NCBI RefSeq assembly: GCF_015845845.1
Contig: NZ_LDIG01000131.1
Span: 1 to 64,000 of the forward strand
Direction of reading: 5' to 3'
DNA length: 64,000 nucleotides
DNA from: Paenibacillus dendritiformis
GTDB taxonomy: Bacteria > Bacillota > Bacilli > Paenibacillales > Paenibacillaceae
Shown here one piece after another: positions 62,724 to 64,000 of the stretch. Positions within the stretch are counted from its first letter, which is position 1. Each line of letters opens with the position of its first letter. The notes below the pieces were generated by a model, which was not told where the DNA came from, searched no databases, and was given only the letters and a program-made list of their open reading frames with translations. A program made the position numbers and the translations under genes.

Positions 62724-62793
62724 GTCTAATTCCCTCCATCAATGAGATATCTCCCGGCGGGAAGCCGGTCGGATTCAAGCTATCGTACCGCTT

Positions 62794-62835
62794 AAAAAAA
62801 GGGCGGTGAGAGGTGAATCACCTGCCAACCACCCT
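62794..62835 (-). terminator. Terminator/attenuator between rpsB and tsf
   Basis: On the minus strand AAGGGTGGT pairs with ACCGCCCTT (one G-U), with an inner AGGTGA/TCACCT stem, followed by seven T residues. It probably sets the rpsB:tsf transcript ratio. Confidence 0.85.
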
Positions 62836-62865
62836 TATTTGTTCATCCAAATGTAAGACGCTGTA

Positions 62866-63564
62866 TTACGCGGATGTTTCTTCGCCTTGATGCGCTTCGA
62901 CAATAGCGTCTGCCATTTTCGAAGTGAGCAGTTTGACTGCGCGGATCGCATCGTCGTTACCAGGGATAACGTAATCGATTTCGTCCGGATCACAGTTCGT
63001 GTCAACGATACCTACGATTGGGATGCCCAATTTGCGAGCTTCCGCCACCGCGATGCGCTCTTTGCGAGGATCGATGACGAACAATGCGCTTGGCAAGCCC
63101 TTCATGTTTTTGATACCGCCCAGGAATTTCTCCAGACGCTCTTGCTCTTTGCGAAGCAAGATAACTTCTTTCTTAGGAAGCACTTCGAATGTGCCGTCTT
63201 GCTCCATTGCTTCCAGCTGCTTCAGGCGATCGATGCGCTTCTGAATCGTCTGGAAGTTCGTGAGCGTGCCGCCCAGCCAGCGTTGGTTGATGTAGAACAT
63301 TCCGCAGCGCTCTGCTTCTTCCTTGACGGAATCTTGAGCCTGCTTCTTCGTGCCGACGAACAGGATTGTCCCGTTCTCAGCCGCGAGGGATTTTACGAAG
63401 TTGTAAGCTTCCTCGACTTTTTTCACTGTCTTTTGCAGGTCAATAATGTAAATGCCGTTACGTTCGGTGAAGATATATTTGTCCATTTTCGGGTTCCAAC
63501 GACGAGTCTGGTGACCGAAGTGTACCCCAGCTTCCAAAAGCTGCTTCATGGAGATAACTGCCAT
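62866..63564 (-). CDS. rpsB: 30S ribosomal protein S2
   Basis: This 232-residue protein begins [20 protein letters not shown] and contains [55 protein letters not shown] and [20 protein letters not shown], the complete S2 signature. The ATG at 63564 follows GGGAGGTG; the longer frame from 63687 lies in the leader. A strong promoter gives a leader of about 120 nt. Confidence 0.98.
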   Translation of the reverse strand: MAVISMKQLLEAGVHFGHQTRRWNPKMDKYIFTERNGIYIIDLQKTVKKVEEAYNFVKSLAAENGTILFVGTKKQAQDSVKEEAERCGMFYINQRWLGGTLTNFQTIQKRIDRLKQLEAMEQDGTFEVLPKKEVILLRKEQERLEKFLGGIKNMKGLPSALFVIDPRKERIAVAEARKLGIPIVGIVDTNCDPDEIDYVIPGNDDAIRAVKLLTSKMADAIVEAHQGEETSA

Positions 63565-63689
63565 CTTCACTGCACCTCCCAATATGGTTATTTGTCCTCC
63601 GCCGATGTCATCTTCCTCCAAGACTCCGCCCGATGGGACAGAGCACCCTTGCAGAAATTGATCGACGTGTGTTCTTAACACCGTCAATT

Positions 63690-63718
63690 AATATACCATA
63701 ATGACCCATGAGTTGCAA
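63690..63718 (-). promoter_or_regulatory. Sigma-A promoter of rpsB
   Basis: On the minus strand TTGCAA (63718-63713) and TATATT (63695-63690) are 17 bp apart. Next to the predicted start, GACG-GTGTT pairs with AACAC-CGTC (63685-63664), and the rest of the ~120-nt leader could host S2 feedback control. Confidence 0.75.
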
Positions 63719-63732
63719 CCACTTTTGGCAGG

Positions 63733-64000
63733 CTAGCCGTTCGGCTTGCGGGTCAGTATGCGCAGCGCTTCCTCATTCGTGGAGGGAACCGGGAACCGGA
63801 ACGTGCCCGTCCGCAGCTTTCCTTGCTTTTTCTGCTTGGCAACATAGCGCTCGAACTCCTCCGCGCTCTCGACAATTCCCGCTTCGGCCAACTGCTTGGC
63901 GATATCCCGTGAACCGCTGCCGTAGGCCACCTTAATCTTCGCTTCCTGCTTCTGCTCCAGATTTGCCTCCCGCTTCGCCTCCGCAGGGGGAGGGTCCAGC
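63733..64000 (-). CDS. C-terminus of a protein with an MltG-type LysM-like domain, 5' end beyond window
   Basis: The frame is open to the window edge and ends at 63733. After a charged Lys/Glu/Ala-rich stretch comes IAKQLAEAGIVESAEEFERY (a LysM-like helix pair) and KQGKLRTGTFRFPVPSTNEE ending RILTRKPNG. The pattern matches the LysM-like segment that precedes the catalytic domain in MltG/YceG endolytic transglycosylases, but the protein stops there, so it lacks that domain at its C-terminus. A standalone envelope-binding protein upstream of rpsB is likely. An apparent GTG start at 63930 is probably internal. Confidence 0.55.
   Translation of the reverse strand, partial: LDPPPAEAKREANLEQKQEAKIKVAYGSGSRDIAKQLAEAGIVESAEEFERYVAKQKKQGKLRTGTFRFPVPSTNEEALRILTRKPNG

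Overview
The window comes from an endospore-forming, Gram-positive, moderately GC-rich Firmicute, most likely Paenibacillus or a close relative. The evidence is the sporulation genes (spoVS, sleB, spoIIIE, dpaA/dpaB, tepA), the Gram-positive PolC, the RicA/RNase Y/RNase J set, frequent TTG and GTG starts behind strong AGGAGG-type ribosome binding sites, and a gene order almost collinear with the rpsB-to-ymcA stretch of Bacillus subtilis. Genus is inference. No rRNA, tRNA, CRISPR array or prophage was seen. Every gene I accept lies on the minus strand, so transcription runs from position 64000 towards 1.

Layout in the direction of transcription. 64000-54500: a partial MltG-like gene, then rpsB-tsf-pyrH-frr-uppS-cdsA-dxr-rseP-proS (translation, nucleotide, isoprenoid and phospholipid synthesis, intramembrane proteolysis), then polC. 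50200-44600: the nusA operon (rimP-nusA-rnpM-ylxQ-infB-rbfA), followed by nrnA, truB and ribF. 41500-36000: rpsO, pnp, ylxY, the M16 protease mlpA and dut. 35500-30600: dpaA-dpaB-asd-dapG-dapA, which links aspartate-pathway intermediates to spore dipicolinic acid. 30400-24700: RNase J, tepA, ylzJ, spoIIIE. 24500-17400: sleB, then ymfF-ymfH-ymfI-ymfJ-ymfK-rodZ(ymfM) and a small unknown membrane protein. 17300-8400: yajQ, rimO-pgsA, cinA, recA, recX, rny, ymdB. 8150-500: spoVS, an M19 dipeptidase, korA-korB, pduL, miaB, ricA. Positions 1-470 hold one end of an IS200-type insertion sequence.

Three themes connect the genes. (1) RNA metabolism is concentrated here: RNase Y, its regulator RicA, RNase J, PNPase, NrnA, YmdB, RnpM, NusA, MiaB, RimO, TruB, RimP and RbfA. 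(2) Sporulation genes carry recognisable developmental promoters: a sigma-H type ahead of spoVS and a sigma-G type ahead of sleB. (3) DNA repair is marked by recA with a LexA box, recX and cinA, and a second LexA-like palindrome sits inside the spoIIIE promoter.

The least explained parts are non-coding: a five-copy palindromic repeat cluster between korB and pduL (3607-3896), a dispersed GTTCAAA-type inverted repeat at three spacers (49.5, 54.6 and 57.7 kb), several strong hairpins without U-tracts directly upstream of genes, and the IS200 leader with its Shine-Dalgarno-masking stem. No wholly new multi-gene system could be demonstrated. The best unknown protein is the two-helix membrane protein at 17435-17599.
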